Below the pieces are notes generated by a model, which was not told the origin of the DNA, did not search any database, and saw only the letters and a list, made by a program, of their open reading frames with translations. A program made the position numbers and the translations under genes. A DNA stretch of 64,000 nucleotides from Liolophura sinensis (taxonomy: Eukaryota; Mollusca; Polyplacophora; Chitonida; Chitonidae): assembly GCF_032854445.1 (NCBI RefSeq), contig NC_088306.1:18633764-18697763 (forward strand), in the 5' to 3' direction. This document shows, one piece after another, positions 22,610 to 35,078 of the stretch (positions are counted from its first letter, which is position 1; every line of letters starts with the position of its first letter).

Positions 22610-23540
22610 GCTATGGATTTCCGGCTTCAAGCGGCATCCTACCCAATAGAACTCTTCCGTTTACAAGGGGAATCCTACCTAGTAGAACTTTTTCTGCTAC
22701 AGTTAGCAACCTACCAAGTAGAACATTTCTGGCCACAAGTAACAACCGACCTAGTAGAACGTTTTCGGTTACACGTGTTGACTTCCTGGTAGAACTTTCT
22801 GAGCTACAATTGGCAACTTACCTATTATAACTTTTCGGCTACAAGTGGCGATCTACCTAATAGACATTTTTCTGCTACATGGTCAACCTATCTAGCAGAA
22901 CTTTTCCGACTAGAAGTGTAACATGCCTTGTAGAACTTTGCGAACTAGAATTGGTAAGCTACCTAGTAGATCCTTTCCGGCTATAGATGGCAATCCACCT
23001 TGTAGATCTTTTCCGGCTACAAGTGCAGCCTTGCTCATAGAACTTCCAGAGTTACAACCGGCAACCTGTATGTAGTAAAACTTTTCCAACTACGAGTGAC
23101 AAGCTAGCTTGTAGAACTTTTCCAGGTACGAACAAGCTAGCGTGTAGAACATAGATACGAGTGGCGCGGTAGCATGTAGAATTTAGGTACGAGTACCAAG
23201 CTAGCTTGTAGAACTATTCCAGCTACCAGTTCCAAGCTACCTTCTAGCACTTTTCCTGCCACGAGTGTCAAACTAACACGTAGAACATAGATACGAGTGC
23301 CAATCAAGCATGTAGAACTTAGGTACGAGTGGCAAGCTGGCGCGTAGAATTTTTCCGGTGACGAGTGGCTAGCTAGCTTGTAGAACTTTTTCAGCCACGT
23401 GTGGCAAGGTAGCAATTCGAACTTTTCCAGCTACGAGTTGCTGTGTAATGTGTAGAACTTTTTCAGCCATAAGTGGCAAGCGGAAATCTAGCGTATAGAA
23501 CATCCCCTGCTATGGCGGCATGCCAAGCTAGAAAATAAGA
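22610..23540 (+). repeat. Degenerate ~45-bp minisatellite I
   Basis: About twenty poorly conserved units built on tagaacttttccggctac, then aagtggcaa and a variable spacer. Plus and minus frames through it carry no recognisable protein. Confidence 0.8.
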
Positions 23541-23864
23541 TTTTTCTGGCGACTATATCTTAAAAGTATTAAAACATCATGAAATCTTTCACCGGTAACA
23601 AATGACAAACTACAATGAAGCACATTACTGATTATAAGAATAGGAAGCAAGCATGCAGTAGTTTACTGATTCAGGGTGTCAAGCTACAGTGCGGAGTGTA
23701 TTTATGATGGTAAGTTATGGAGAGTTTTGGTTTTAAATTATCCATAAGCGGAGAGTTACAAGTGTCATTCCGACAAGATGTCATCGTCTGTCATCATCAT
23801 CACCTATCATTTGTACAATATTGGAAACCACTATCACTTTCCTTTGTGAATTATAGCGAATCTC

Positions 23865-24110
23865 GGGAGCTTCCGTGGCCAAAATGGTTAGCTTGCCAGC
23901 GCGGTGCAATGGCTTAGGATTCTCTCATCAGTACGTCGCTGTGAATTCAACTACAGCCCATGCTGGCTTCCTCTCCGGCCGTACGTGGGAAGGTCGTTCA
24001 GCAACCTGCGGATGGTCGTGGGTTTCTCCCGGGCTCTGTCCGGTTTCCTCCCATCGTATGAGTGGAATATTCTTGACTGCGGCATAAAACACACATCAAA
24101 TAATCAATAA
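23865..24110 (+). mobile_element. SINE-A copy, near full length
   Basis: Sense copy from a tRNA-like head (ttccgtggccaaaatggtta) to cataaaacacacatcaaata. It separates the two related minisatellites. Confidence 0.85.
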
Positions 24111-24269
24111 ACGTATCTCACACTGCATTTCAACCACATTCATTCGCAAGGCCTGTGGTATAGATTATTTTATTCGGGAACACGCTTGCTTGTTCCCAAA
24201 ACTGTATGTGTATTTGTATGTTTTGTTTTTGGAACACATTTGTCGGCATGGTGATTTTTCTGGCTCGTA

Positions 24270-24860
24270 GAAATTAGCTACGTTGTGGTGCTCTTTCAGC
24301 TACGACTGTCAAGCCATAGCATGGAGAGTTTTACCATATGTGTAAGTGGCAAGATGCAATGAAGTACTTTACTTGCTACAAGTGGCAAGCTACCATGAGG
24401 TACTTTACTAATTACACTTAAATGTCAGTCTGCGATGGAGTACTTTACTACTTACAAGTGTTAAGCTACCATGTAGTGGTTTGCCTCTTGTAAGTGTCAA
24501 GCTACCGTGTGGTAATCTGTACCATGAAATACTTTACTTATTATACAACTGGCAAGCTACAATGAAACACTTTACTTGCTACAAGTGGCAAGCTACGATG
24601 AAATACTTTATTTGCTATACAGGTGGAGAGCTACCATGAAAGACTTTGCTTGCTACAAGTGGCAAGCCACCATGAAATACTTCAATTGCCACAAGTGGAA
24701 GATACCATGAAATATTTTACTTGCTACAGGTGGCAAGCTTCCATGAAATACTTTACTTGCTACAAATGACAAGCTACCATTAAGTGCTTTACCATTAGTG
24801 CCAAGCTGCAGAGGTACATTTTTGGCTACGAATGTCGATCTGTACCATGAAGTTTTTTTA
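24270..24860 (+). repeat. Degenerate ~40-bp minisatellite II
   Basis: About fourteen units around tactttacttgctacaagtg followed by gcaagctaccatgaa. It shares ctacaagtggcaagcta with minisatellite I (22610-23540), so the two are probably one array split by divergence and the SINE insertion. Confidence 0.8.
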
Positions 24861-24903
24861 CTTCACGGTTCTACAAGTTGCAAGCTACCCGGAAGTAGCT
24901 TGA

Positions 24904-25149
24904 TTTATGTGAATGGTGTTTTACCTCGAACTCAAGAATACTTTAATTATACGACGGGTGCCAGCATTATGGAGGGAGGAAATAGAGCATAGCGTGGGGA
25001 AAACCCACGACCATCCGCAGGTTGCCGATGGATCTTCCCACGTACGACCGGAGAGGAATCCAACATCAGCTGGACTCACAACGACCACAGTACTCCTGGG
25101 TCATTGCGCCGTGCTGGAGTGCTAACCTCTTCGGCCACGGACGCCTCCT
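24904..25149 (-). mobile_element. SINE-A copy, diverged
   Basis: Antisense copy with the usual tail (gaatggtgttttacctcg) and a degraded tRNA-like head (gctaacctcttcggccacgg). Confidence 0.8.
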
Positions 25150-25166
25150 ACTTAATTATTACAAGT

Positions 25167-25286
25167 GGATGGTGGTGGGTTTCTACATTGCTCGGCCTGG
25201 TTTCTTCCTATCATAATGTTGACCGCTGTCGTTTAAGTGAAATATTCTAGAGTATTTGACGTAAAACTCCAATCAAATAAATATGT
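25167..25286 (+). mobile_element. SINE-A 3' fragment
   Basis: Sense, 5'-truncated copy from ggatggtggtgggtttct to gtaaaactccaatcaaataa. Confidence 0.8.
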
Positions 25287-25429
25287 AAATATTTGTAAGT
25301 GACCAAGTATACTTCTTATAAGTGTCTAGTCTATCTACGCCAGGCCGTTCTAACCTACCGGCGGTAGACTTACGGCTATACAGTCCTCTGCCCAAGGAGA
25401 GTAAGAAGTATCAAGGTACTATGTAGTAC

Positions 25430-25570
25430 CAGAAGTTTATTACCCAAAAGTATGCAACTTCCCTATAGCTAGTTTCCACGGCATATTACACATATTACAT
25501 CATCTGTAGAAGCTCGTGCCACCTGGTGGATAAATATCTCTTGAGTGGAAATTGTGAACTGAATCACAAT
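25430..25570 (+). mobile_element. Partial copy of a foldback/MITE-like element
   Basis: Contains caacttccctatagctagtt, cacggca and gtggaaattgtgaactgaat. This matches one end of the inverted-repeat element at 35079-35465, read from its right side. Only one terminal repeat is present here. Confidence 0.65.
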
Positions 25571-25740
25571 TTTAAGTCATATGACGACGAAGGAATCTAA
25601 GAGGCTTGTGTTTTTTAAATTATGTATATTAAATCACTACTTTCCTAAAGCAAATAGGCCTATAAGCCTGCTGCAGCATGTATGAATAACTGCTACAAAT
25701 CTAAGCTGCATCATTTTGAGTAAATGCTTCAGTGTAAGGT

Positions 25741-25907
25741 GCTGGCTTCCTCTCCGGCCGTAAGTGGGAAGGTCTGCCAGCAACCTGCGAATGGTGGTGG
25801 GTTTTCCCCGGGCTCTGCCCGGTTTCCACCCACCATAATGCTGACCGCCGTCGTATAAGTGAAATATTCTTGAGTACGGCGTAAAACACCAATCAAATAA
25901 ATAAATA
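25741..25907 (+). mobile_element. SINE-A, 5'-truncated, with probable TSD
   Basis: Sense copy from gctggcttcctctccggccg to ccaatcaaataaataaata. It is flanked by agtgtaaggt (25731-25740) and agtataaggt (25908-25917), a 10-bp duplication with one mismatch. Confidence 0.85.
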
Positions 25908-25917
25908 AGTATAAGGT

Positions 25918-26829
25918 TTACTCATCATTAGTAAAAGTTTACCAATGTAAGTATTAACCTATATGCATCACACAAGTAAACGTATACGTTTATGTGAAGT
26001 GAAGCTTCACTGAATCGGATGTAGCCTAGCAGCACCCTTTTCAGACAAAGATTGCTGGAAAATGTGAAAGGTGATAGCTCTCAAAGCAACTTTGTTGGGG
26101 CCGGGACAGCCTGAATTGTGACTGCTAAGCTGGCTCCGCGTTACCAATAAGTTCATCGCTGACGTCAATTTCGAGAATTTCCGACCATTAGTGGAAATAA
26201 TCATAAAAAGAGTGGTTACATATAAAATATGTCTTATTTTTTTTGTTTGATATAACTTTCTTCAATTCCCATAAAAAATCTTCGTATTAGAGATTCTTTT
26301 ACGTATCTTTCAAGTAAAACGTGTATCATGTCGATCGGCGCTATCGCCACGCTAAGGAAGTCGAACGGCACTATCACCACGCTAAGGAAAGTCGAACACT
26401 AGAACTGGGAAGTTAAAAAGAAACCAACACTTTTCGTTTTGATACATATCCATAGTTAACTATATCAAGGGCTTCTATTTGGCCTATTCACTAATTTCGC
26501 GCAAGTTTAAAAAAAAACACTTATACATACATAACTTCTGAAAGATAAAGGAGAACATTCGCACCTGTCACGAATTTATGTTTCAAAAGGCAAAACTTGT
26601 AAACTGTTAATAATTTATAGTTCCGGGTGCAATCTGTATAAACTACCGGAACATTACCTTCTCTTTTAGTTTCACAGAGTTTCCAGATAGATAGGACCAT
26701 GCTTACCTTATAAGGTGCGATACCACGGAAAAAAATTGTCAGTCCAGAGGCTTAACAACAGGAAGAGGCTCTTCTGAAATGTACTGATTTGTGGTTTAGT
26801 TTCTAAAGTAACCGAAAAACTACCAGAAT
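25918..26829. other. Anonymous sequence 5' of TLR-C
   Basis: No gene recognised. A short two-copy repeat (cactatcaccacgctaagga type) lies at 26333-26396, and small palindromes at 25980-26012. Nothing here matches the upstream block of TLR-A or TLR-B. Confidence 0.5.
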
Positions 26830-26830
26830 A

Positions 26831-27025
26831 CTTCAAAAAGAATCAAATCTGCCATTGAAGTCAACCTGACTAGTTAAAAAAAACAGGTGGACAATTCTTA
26901 AATGAGACAGAAGAATTGCTGACTAAAAACTTCAACAAGAATCAAATCTATCAATGAAGTCAACCTGACTGGTCAAAAACGGACGGACAACTCTTAAATG
27001 AGACAAAAACATTGCTGACTAAACT
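26831..27025 (+). repeat. ~99-bp tandem duplication before TLR-C
   Basis: Two copies, each with agaatcaaatct, gaagtcaacctgact and cttaaatgagacag. The second ends 18 bp before the TLR-C start codon, so any leader of TLR-C would include it. Confidence 0.8.
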
Positions 27026-27043
27026 TTAGTATCCAACACTACT

Positions 27044-29435
27044 ATGGAAGTGTGCACTTTTGTAATGGGGATTGTTATCTTTCATGCGGCGAACGGGGCG
27101 AACCATGTTGATCTCAACAACAAAGGACTGACGGTCGTAGCTACAAATATTCCAACAACAACAGAAAGCCTAGATTTGAGTTGGAATCTTCTGGAGACGA
27201 TGAATCAATGGAATTCTAACTTGTGAGGTTAGAACCATCAGCGTTCGAGGGATTATCACAACTACGCTTCCTGGATCTAGGCAACAACCGATTTGTGCTG
27301 GTGTATGAATCCTATCCACCCACAGTATTTCATCCTACACAAAAGCTAGAGATCCTAAATATGGCTAAAAATAGCCCTGGCTATTCATCCCGTGCGTATC
27401 AGTTTCCAGACGAGATATTCAGCAGCCTGATATCACTGAAGGAGTTGACTGTTGACGAGCCGTTGCACAATGTTTCATTTGGACCGGGCGTCATGAGCAT
27501 GTCTCAGCTTAAAAGTCTGTCCGTTTACTGTTGGGAATTTGGAAGCAGCCTCAGACCAGACACATTTGCTGCGTTTGCCAACTTATCAATTCAGTCATTG
27601 GTGTTGAGATGCCAGAGTTTAGAGGAAGGGACTTTGAAGCATTTTCCGCATGTGACAAGTCTAAATCTGAGAACAAAATCACTACCCAACGCCCTATCAG
27701 CTCTTGTGGACCTGCGCCATCGCCATATGACATATCTGACAATCACAAATACAAATTCTGACAAAGGGTTCAGCAGGGACCCAGGAACCTTGGCTCTCAC
27801 TGCAAACAACACGGCTCACTTGGCGACTATTTGTGTTCGTCACCTGGACTTGAGCAAAAATGCCATAATCCATGTGGGAATAGATGTCTTAAGCCGATTC
27901 CAGTACCCCGAGTGTCTAGAAACATTTAACTTTGGAAACAATTATCTGCCCGTCGCTACTAGCTACTTAGCAGCAATTGGCATGATACACTTCACAAGGT
28001 TAAAGTATTTAGATATCAGTCCAGGAAGAGATTATGCGTTTACTGTCACAGAGGACAGCGATCTTGTGTTGACGGAGACCTCTGTTTTTCAATTAAATCT
28101 GGTGGTGCCGCCATCTTTGGTAGTTTTGAACGCTAGTTTTCTAGCCGGTTCGGTTACAGGTGCGCAGGATGTAAACTTTACTAATGGAAAAAAGTTCTTG
28201 ATGTGTCATACGACGGTCAATACGTCAGTGGTTGTTCCTTTGTCGTATCCGGTCTGGAGAACTGTGCTGAACATATACAAATGGAACCGTGCTGTGTTAT
28301 CTCCAAGATTCTTCAGCTATTTTACCTCACTTCAGGTTTTGGTGGCCAGAAATTGTAGACTGAACACTGGCTTTCGCTATGATTTGGATGCTGTTATCTT
28401 CACAAATTTGAACATCTGAAATCCCTCGATCTCTCGAGTAACGATTTTACAACACTAAGCAGATTCATCTTCAGCCCGCTGCAAAGTTTAGAAACCTTGA
28501 TGCTGTCAAACAATAAGCTGATCCATATACCAGAGTTCATCTATGATTTGGTCTCGTTGACATTCTTGGACTTGTCATCCAATGTGATTTCATCTTGTCA
28601 CGCGCACAAATGGACTGGTTGACCGCTGACAATTTATCCCCCTAAAAAGATGTCAGAGTTTCACTGAACCGTAACCCCCTCCTCTGCACTTGTAACACCG
28701 TCAGTTTTGTGCGATGGCTTGTAGAAAGCTCTGCCAATGTTGAAGCACGTTTGACATTAACGTGCAGCCGAGGAAATGGAACGTTCGTGGATATTGGTAG
28801 CCTCAAATCAAAGCTTAAGAACATGGAAGTATCTTGTGTCAGCAACTTTTGGTTGACATTTTCCACAGTTGGCTCGAGTCTGATGGCCGTGGTAATTGTT
28901 CTAGGAATATTTGCCTACCGCTACAGATTGAATATCAAATATTGGGCTCTGTCAAAATGCAGGAGAGGTTCTGTCGTTGAAGAAGTGACAAACGAACCGA
29001 TACCGAGACGATGCCTTCGTAGCGTATAATTACTTCAGTTACCAATGGGCTTGCATTGTTCTGCGACAATTTCTGGAAGATGAAAACAACTACACGATCT
29101 GTCTCCATGATCGAGACTTCCCGGTGGGTGTCAGTATTCAGCAAAACATAGTGGACGCCGTGAACAACAGTCGCAAAGTTATCCTAGTCATCAACAAGTC
29201 GTTCCTGAAAAGCGATTGGTGTGAATTTGAAATTCAAATGACGGGCATGCGCATGGTGAGAGATGGTTATGAAAACGCCATTATTGTGATCATGATGGAA
29301 GAGATTCCCGTGTCGGAAATGCCACGGTCGCTGCTGAACCTTTGGAATCACATTACATTCCTGCTGTGGCCGGGCAATGACCCGGGTGACGAACGGATCT
29401 TCTGGAACCGTTTGCTGGAGGTCATGGCACGCTGA
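27044..29435 (+). pseudogene. Third Toll-like receptor, mosaic pseudogene (TLR-C)
   Basis: Same architecture as TLR-A/B, on the opposite strand: signal peptide (MEVCTFVMGIVIFHAANG), LRRs, LRRCT (around 28675), transmembrane region (around 28855-28925) and TIR ending EVMAR at 29433-29435. It is broken by deletions near 27200 (stop at 27224), a patch of offsetting shifts at 28190-28270, a lost base before 28417 (stop), further indels with a stop near 28640, and a shift at about 29000 just before the TIR. Codons 1-53 differ from TLR-A at about 17 positions, while the next hundred differ at very few. Residue choices (for example VLVYES, DVLSRF, RWLVE) put it nearer TLR-B. It lacks the conserved upstream block, so it is probably also promoterless. 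Confidence 0.92.
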
Positions 29436-29832
29436 TCTATACACACCAGTTTGCAGGAGGTCATGGGACGCTGATCTGCGGTTGTATGCTGAAGGTAATG
29501 ACACGTCGATCTATACACACCGGTTTGCTGGATGTTATGGCACACTACTCTATACACACCGGTTTGCTGGGGGTCATCGCACGCTAATCTATACACAGCC
29601 GTTTGCTGGAGGTCATAGCACTCTAATCTATACAAACCCCTTTTGCTGGAGGTCATGGCACGTTTATCTATACACACTCGTTTGCTGGAGGTCATGGCAC
29701 TGTAATCTATACACACCCGTTTGCTGGAGGTAATGACACGCTAATCTATACACAGCCGTTTGCTGGAGGTCATGGCACGTTGGTCTATATACACCCGTTT
29801 TCTGGAGGTCATGGCACGCTAATCTATACACG
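29407..29832 (+). repeat. 39-bp minisatellite at the TLR-C 3' end
   Basis: About eleven units of the TLR 3' array, here on the plus strand and starting within the last TLR-C codons. It is bounded on the right by sequence that lies upstream of TLR-A (tgacagaggaatgac at about 29852). Confidence 0.9.
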
Positions 29833-31140
29833 TGCCTTCTTTATTTAAACCTGACAGAGGAATGACACCCCACCAGTGTGATTTTATTGTGATTGTATGT
29901 TAAAGGTGGTGACAAATCAGAATTTTGAGTAATTCTAGACCAGTGACGTCTAATAAATTGCAATTGTCATCACTGCATTTTTATTCTTTAACGTGACCTC
30001 ATTCTGCTTAGGCCATGGTCCTGGTGGGGTGCAAATTTTTACTATTTAAACATTTACATGAACAGTTAAAGTAAAGCCCTCACCGATATAAATTGACAAG
30101 GGGCTGTATTTCACCGGTTACGCGTGACCATTTGTTAGCTGTCACACTGTCGTCGCTGCTCTAGTTTCACTCTCTATGTTGTACGTCTTTAATTACTTTA
30201 TTCCTCACATTCAGCTACACGTAGGAAAATACTAAGAACAATGCGATTATATTCAGTCTGTGCTGCCGATGCAAAATTAAGCCTAGTAAATTTATTTTAT
30301 ACTACATATGGTGGATATATGTATAGAGAGAGAATTATATGTATTACAAAACCCCAAACTATAAGAGAAAACTTTTTTTTTTAAACTTTGAAACTATTTA
30401 ACAGGTTGATATCATGGACTGAGAATGAAGTAAAATTTCATGTTAAAATAAATTTTTAAACAAAGTTATTGTTCATTGGCTGTAACGACTAATGTTAATG
30501 TTGTTATGTCGCCTAGTGGTTAGCGTGCTAGCGCAGCACAGTGACTCAACAGCCTCTCACCATGGCGATGGCTGTGAGTTCAAGTCTAGGTCATGCTGGC
30601 TTCCTCTCTTGTCGTACATGGGAAGGTCTGCCAGGAACCTACCAATGGTCTTAGGTCTCCCCTGGGTTTCCTCTCACCATAATGCTGGTCGCCGTCTTAT
30701 ATGTGAAATATCCTTGGGGGGCCGCGTAAAACACCAATGAAATGTATAGATAATGTACATCGCACAGCGTACAGATGGTGGAATCTATGCGTATTTCAGC
30801 CGCCAACCAATGTAAATTGGACTTTCCATGGCAATCGTGGCAAGTCTAATCCCAAAACAAGGTTTGACACAAACTACCAAGGAACTAAGAAAGTATGTAA
30901 AGTACGAAATTAAGACGGAATCATAAAAAGAGAAGCAGTCCAGTTTTTAGTGATGTTGAAAAGACGCTAGAAATTTTCAAGGCAAATGAATGAAATTAGA
31001 ATTCAAATCCTGAATTTTGTACAATTGCACAATGGTACTTTCAGCAGAATTACTGTACTTCTTGTGGTATCTTCGATAAAACAGTAAATACAAATTTGGA
31101 ACAGCTTCTAATAATGCGATCTCTATATGGGGATTTATGC
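29833..31140 (+). repeat. Rearranged pieces of the A/B unit beside TLR-C
   Basis: Three diverged segments in plus orientation: 29835-29935 resembles the TLR-A upstream block (3500-3570), 29947-30215 resembles 6925-7180, and 30770-31135 resembles 17160-17455 including R1. Their order differs from units A and B, and a SINE-A lies between the last two. No gene is seen in this stretch. Confidence 0.75.
30505..30750 (+). mobile_element. SINE-A copy, near full length
   Basis: Sense copy with head (gcctagtggttagcgtgcta) and 3' end (gcgtaaaacaccaatgaaat). Confidence 0.87.
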
Positions 31141-31298
31141 ACATTTGGAGTCCGGTACTTGCTTCAAAGTATAGGTAGTTATAGAATACAGTGATGTTGC
31201 AGCAATTGTAGTGATAACTCCTCTACAAGAACGTGACAGTAATAATTATATATCTGAATACATGATACACAAAGCCTAAAACTGTATAAGAGTTCATG

Positions 31299-31420
31299 AG
31301 AAGGTCTGTCAGCAACCTGCGGATGGTCGTGAGTTTTCCCCGGGATCTGCGCTGTCTCCTCCCACAATACTGCTGGCCGTGAGATAACATAAAACACCAA
31401 TGAGATAAATAAATAAAACT
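31299..31420 (+). mobile_element. SINE-A 3' fragment
   Basis: Sense fragment from agaaggtctgtcagcaacct to aaaacaccaatgagataaat. Confidence 0.8.
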
Positions 31421-31599
31421 GTAAGATATACATGAACAAGAAAATATTTTTTTTGCATAAAGATTGAAATAATTTGTTTTGTACATAATATTATAGTTTC
31501 CTCTAACCAAAATACTTTTAAGAAACAGACCCTTGATACCAGAGAGTTTGAAGTGACCGTGGCAGGGTTTGGTAATCAAGAGTTACTCATGTACAGATG

Positions 31600-31830
31600 A
31601 CACTGTTCAAAACACTATTTATAAGTGTAGTCGGTTTGACACTAAGGCACTGATTTGCCGTGCGTTACATATAGGTACGGATGACTATATTCTCAAACGC
31701 CATTTATGAGTGCAGTCAGTTTGACACTTTCAAGGTGATGTAGAGATATTGACCTCCCTTGCGTTACTGAGACGTACAAATAAAACACCATTTATGCCTG
31801 TACTGAGTTTGACACTCTCGCGACAGTGTA
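31600..31830 (+). repeat. ~90-bp degenerate repeat, three copies
   Basis: Three diverged tandem units around acaccatttatgagtgcagt then cagtttgacact. No coding potential recognised. Confidence 0.65.
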
Positions 31831-32064
31831 TGGACCTACAGATCTGAGATCTGTTTCATTCTTCTCAGTTTAGCTTTCAGAGATAATGTAAAAGCTAAGC
31901 TGTGGACGTGGTCAACCCGATCTCAGAGCTAATTTAGCTGTATTGTTTAATAAACAAAGCCTCTCTTTCATGGGGCATCATTCGGTGTCATTTAGCGCCG
32001 TTGTCCACAGTTAGGGTAATCATAATCAGAGTAAGTGAGCAGGTAAACTCAGAAATTCAATAAA

Positions 32065-32215
32065 CGTATTTATTTATTCTTTATTAATTTGAGGTATGTT
32101 TTCGCCGCAAAGATGAATAATTCACTGACAGTAATCGTACTTATAGGTGGAGAGGAAACCGAACATTGTCCATGGTAAGCTACCACGTCTCCCCAGGTGG
32201 CCTACATCCCAGACA
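32065..32215 (-). mobile_element. SINE-A copy, strongly diverged
   Basis: Antisense tail (tatttatttattctttatta) and a faint core (ggtggagaggaaaccgaaca). An old copy. Confidence 0.5.
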
Positions 32216-32302
32216 TACATCGTACAATAGTACTATAATAATAGTACTATAGTAAGATATAAGAATGCATTGTATTTATTTATTTATTTTTTTTCTGTTA
32301 AG

Positions 32303-32404
32303 ACCCATCCAGACTACCCAACATCACTTAACTTTTGTTGACTCAACAAGAGTCAATTGAAGTTGAGTCAAAAAGTTGAGCCGGGTTGAGTAGTCTGGAT
32401 GGGC
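32303..32404. mobile_element. MITE-like hairpin element
   Basis: Inverted arms acccatccagactacccaac (32303-32322) and its near complement gttgagtagtctggatgggc (32385-32404) around a spacer of internal inverted repeats of gttgactcaac type. Related GTTGAG-rich sequence continues to about 32510. Superfamily not determined. Confidence 0.6.
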
Positions 32405-32726
32405 TCTTCAACTCCGTTCAACAATACTCAACACCATCCAATTTTGTTGAATCGGAAATGTGCATGTGTATTTTTTGTCAACAATTTGAGTCAAGTTGAG
32501 TGAACGTAGAGCGGGCGTGTAGAAATAACGTGGCCGTCTTAAGACACGTGACCAGGGCAAATATGGCGGCACCAAAGGCGAAAGAGAGAACCTGGTATCC
32601 CGATGACAGGAGTATGGCCATGGCAATAAGCGCAATAAGTCTGGTAAACAAACACAGCTCATCACGGTTCAACACATGATGACAATGTTGGCAATGTTAG
32701 CGTATCAGATTTGTAGTGTGGACGAG

Positions 32727-32874
32727 ACGTTAGTCGTACTTAACAGTTTTTCAGTCAAACGACACGGAGTCAACATTAGGGGTGTGTACATATACTGTGT
32801 CTTCTTGTAGGCCAGGCCGATGCCGCCAAAGTGCTGCTGCCACTGAAGTATTATGCCGAAGACACCATTTGATG
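32727..32874 (-). mobile_element. SINE-B fragment
   Basis: Contains gtcgtacttaacagtttttc, gccaaagtgctgctgccact and tatgccgaagacacca. Confidence 0.75.
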
Positions 32875-33109
32875 AAGGTCATAGTTATGGGAATTTTTGT
32901 GACATGCTCTTTTTTTAATGCGTGTGATCGTTTTTTTAACACCTATGATCGGAGTTAACCACTGACCTTCATCGGTAACCTCCACTACAAGGTCATGGAT
33001 ATGTATGGATAAACGCTGACTCGCTGCAGCCATTAGGGCCTTCACTGACCAACGAGGGCGCGTTTTCGAGTTCAGCTCTCTCATCTCTTATGTCAGAAGT
33101 TTTTTCAGG

Positions 33110-33233
33110 TACCTGGCGATTGGTCTGTTGGTTACGCCGGGGACTCGGTCAGGTTTGTTCCTCCAGTAAACCTACCCAACGTCGTATAAATCAAACATTC
33201 TTGACGACAGCGTTAAACATCAAATAAACAAAG
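33110..33233 (+). mobile_element. SINE-A-like 3' fragment, diverged
   Basis: Faint match through ccaacgtcgtataaatcaaa to gcgttaaacatcaaataaac. Confidence 0.45.
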
Positions 33234-33239
33234 GAATAT

Positions 33240-34409
<1,170 letters not shown>

Positions 34410-34548
34410 CTGTAGGTTTATAAATTTATTTAATGCCAGCATGGGACACATGTCATGTCAAAGGTATGGCTATATGATAAGACTGCTATAATAGACAAGA
34501 AGGTTATATCTCAGTGGTTTTTCGAGGTCATTTTAACTTTTTATCTTC

Positions 34549-34695
34549 GACTGTACGTGGGAAGGTCTTGCAGCACCCTGCGAATGGTGGTGGGTTTCCC
34601 CCGGGGTATGTCCAGTTTCCTCTCACCATAATGTTGGCCGCCGTCGTATAAGTGAAATATTCTTGAGTACGGCGTAAAACACCAATCAAATAAAT
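34549..34695 (+). mobile_element. SINE-A, 5'-truncated
   Basis: Sense copy from ctgtacgtgggaaggtcttg to gtaaaacaccaatcaaataa. A second copy in opposite orientation follows at 34773. Confidence 0.88.
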
Positions 34696-34772
34696 CGTAT
34701 ACAATACGTTAACTGAATGTAATCAACCGTTCAGCCCACTAAAACTGCATGTTTTTTGGGAAGGAAAAGTGT

Positions 34773-34980
34773 ATTTATTTATTTATTTAATTGGTGTTTT
34801 ACGCCGTTTTCAAGAATATTTCACTTATATGCGACGGCGGCCAGCAATGTGGTGGGTGGAAACCGGTTAGAACCCGGGGAACCACGATAATCCGCAGGAT
34901 GCTGGCAGACCTTCTCACGAATGGTCGGAGAGGAGGCCAGCATGAGCTGGACTTGAACACACAGAGACCGCATTGGTGAG
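34773..34980 (-). mobile_element. SINE-A, head-truncated
   Basis: Antisense copy from tttatttatttatttaattg to the head-proximal agagaccgcattggtgaga. It abuts a (TATG)n-like microsatellite (34981-35050). Confidence 0.88.
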
Positions 34981-35050
34981 ATACGTATGTACATATGTAT
35001 GTATGTATGTTACGTATGTATGTATGTATGTTACGTACGTATGTATGTAT
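34981..35050 (+). repeat. Tetranucleotide microsatellite (tatg)n
   Basis: Repeated tatg with periodic tacg interruptions. Any frame through it is a repeat artefact. Confidence 0.9.
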
Positions 35051-35078
35051 GCTTGGGGTTTCACGTCGTATCAGAGGC

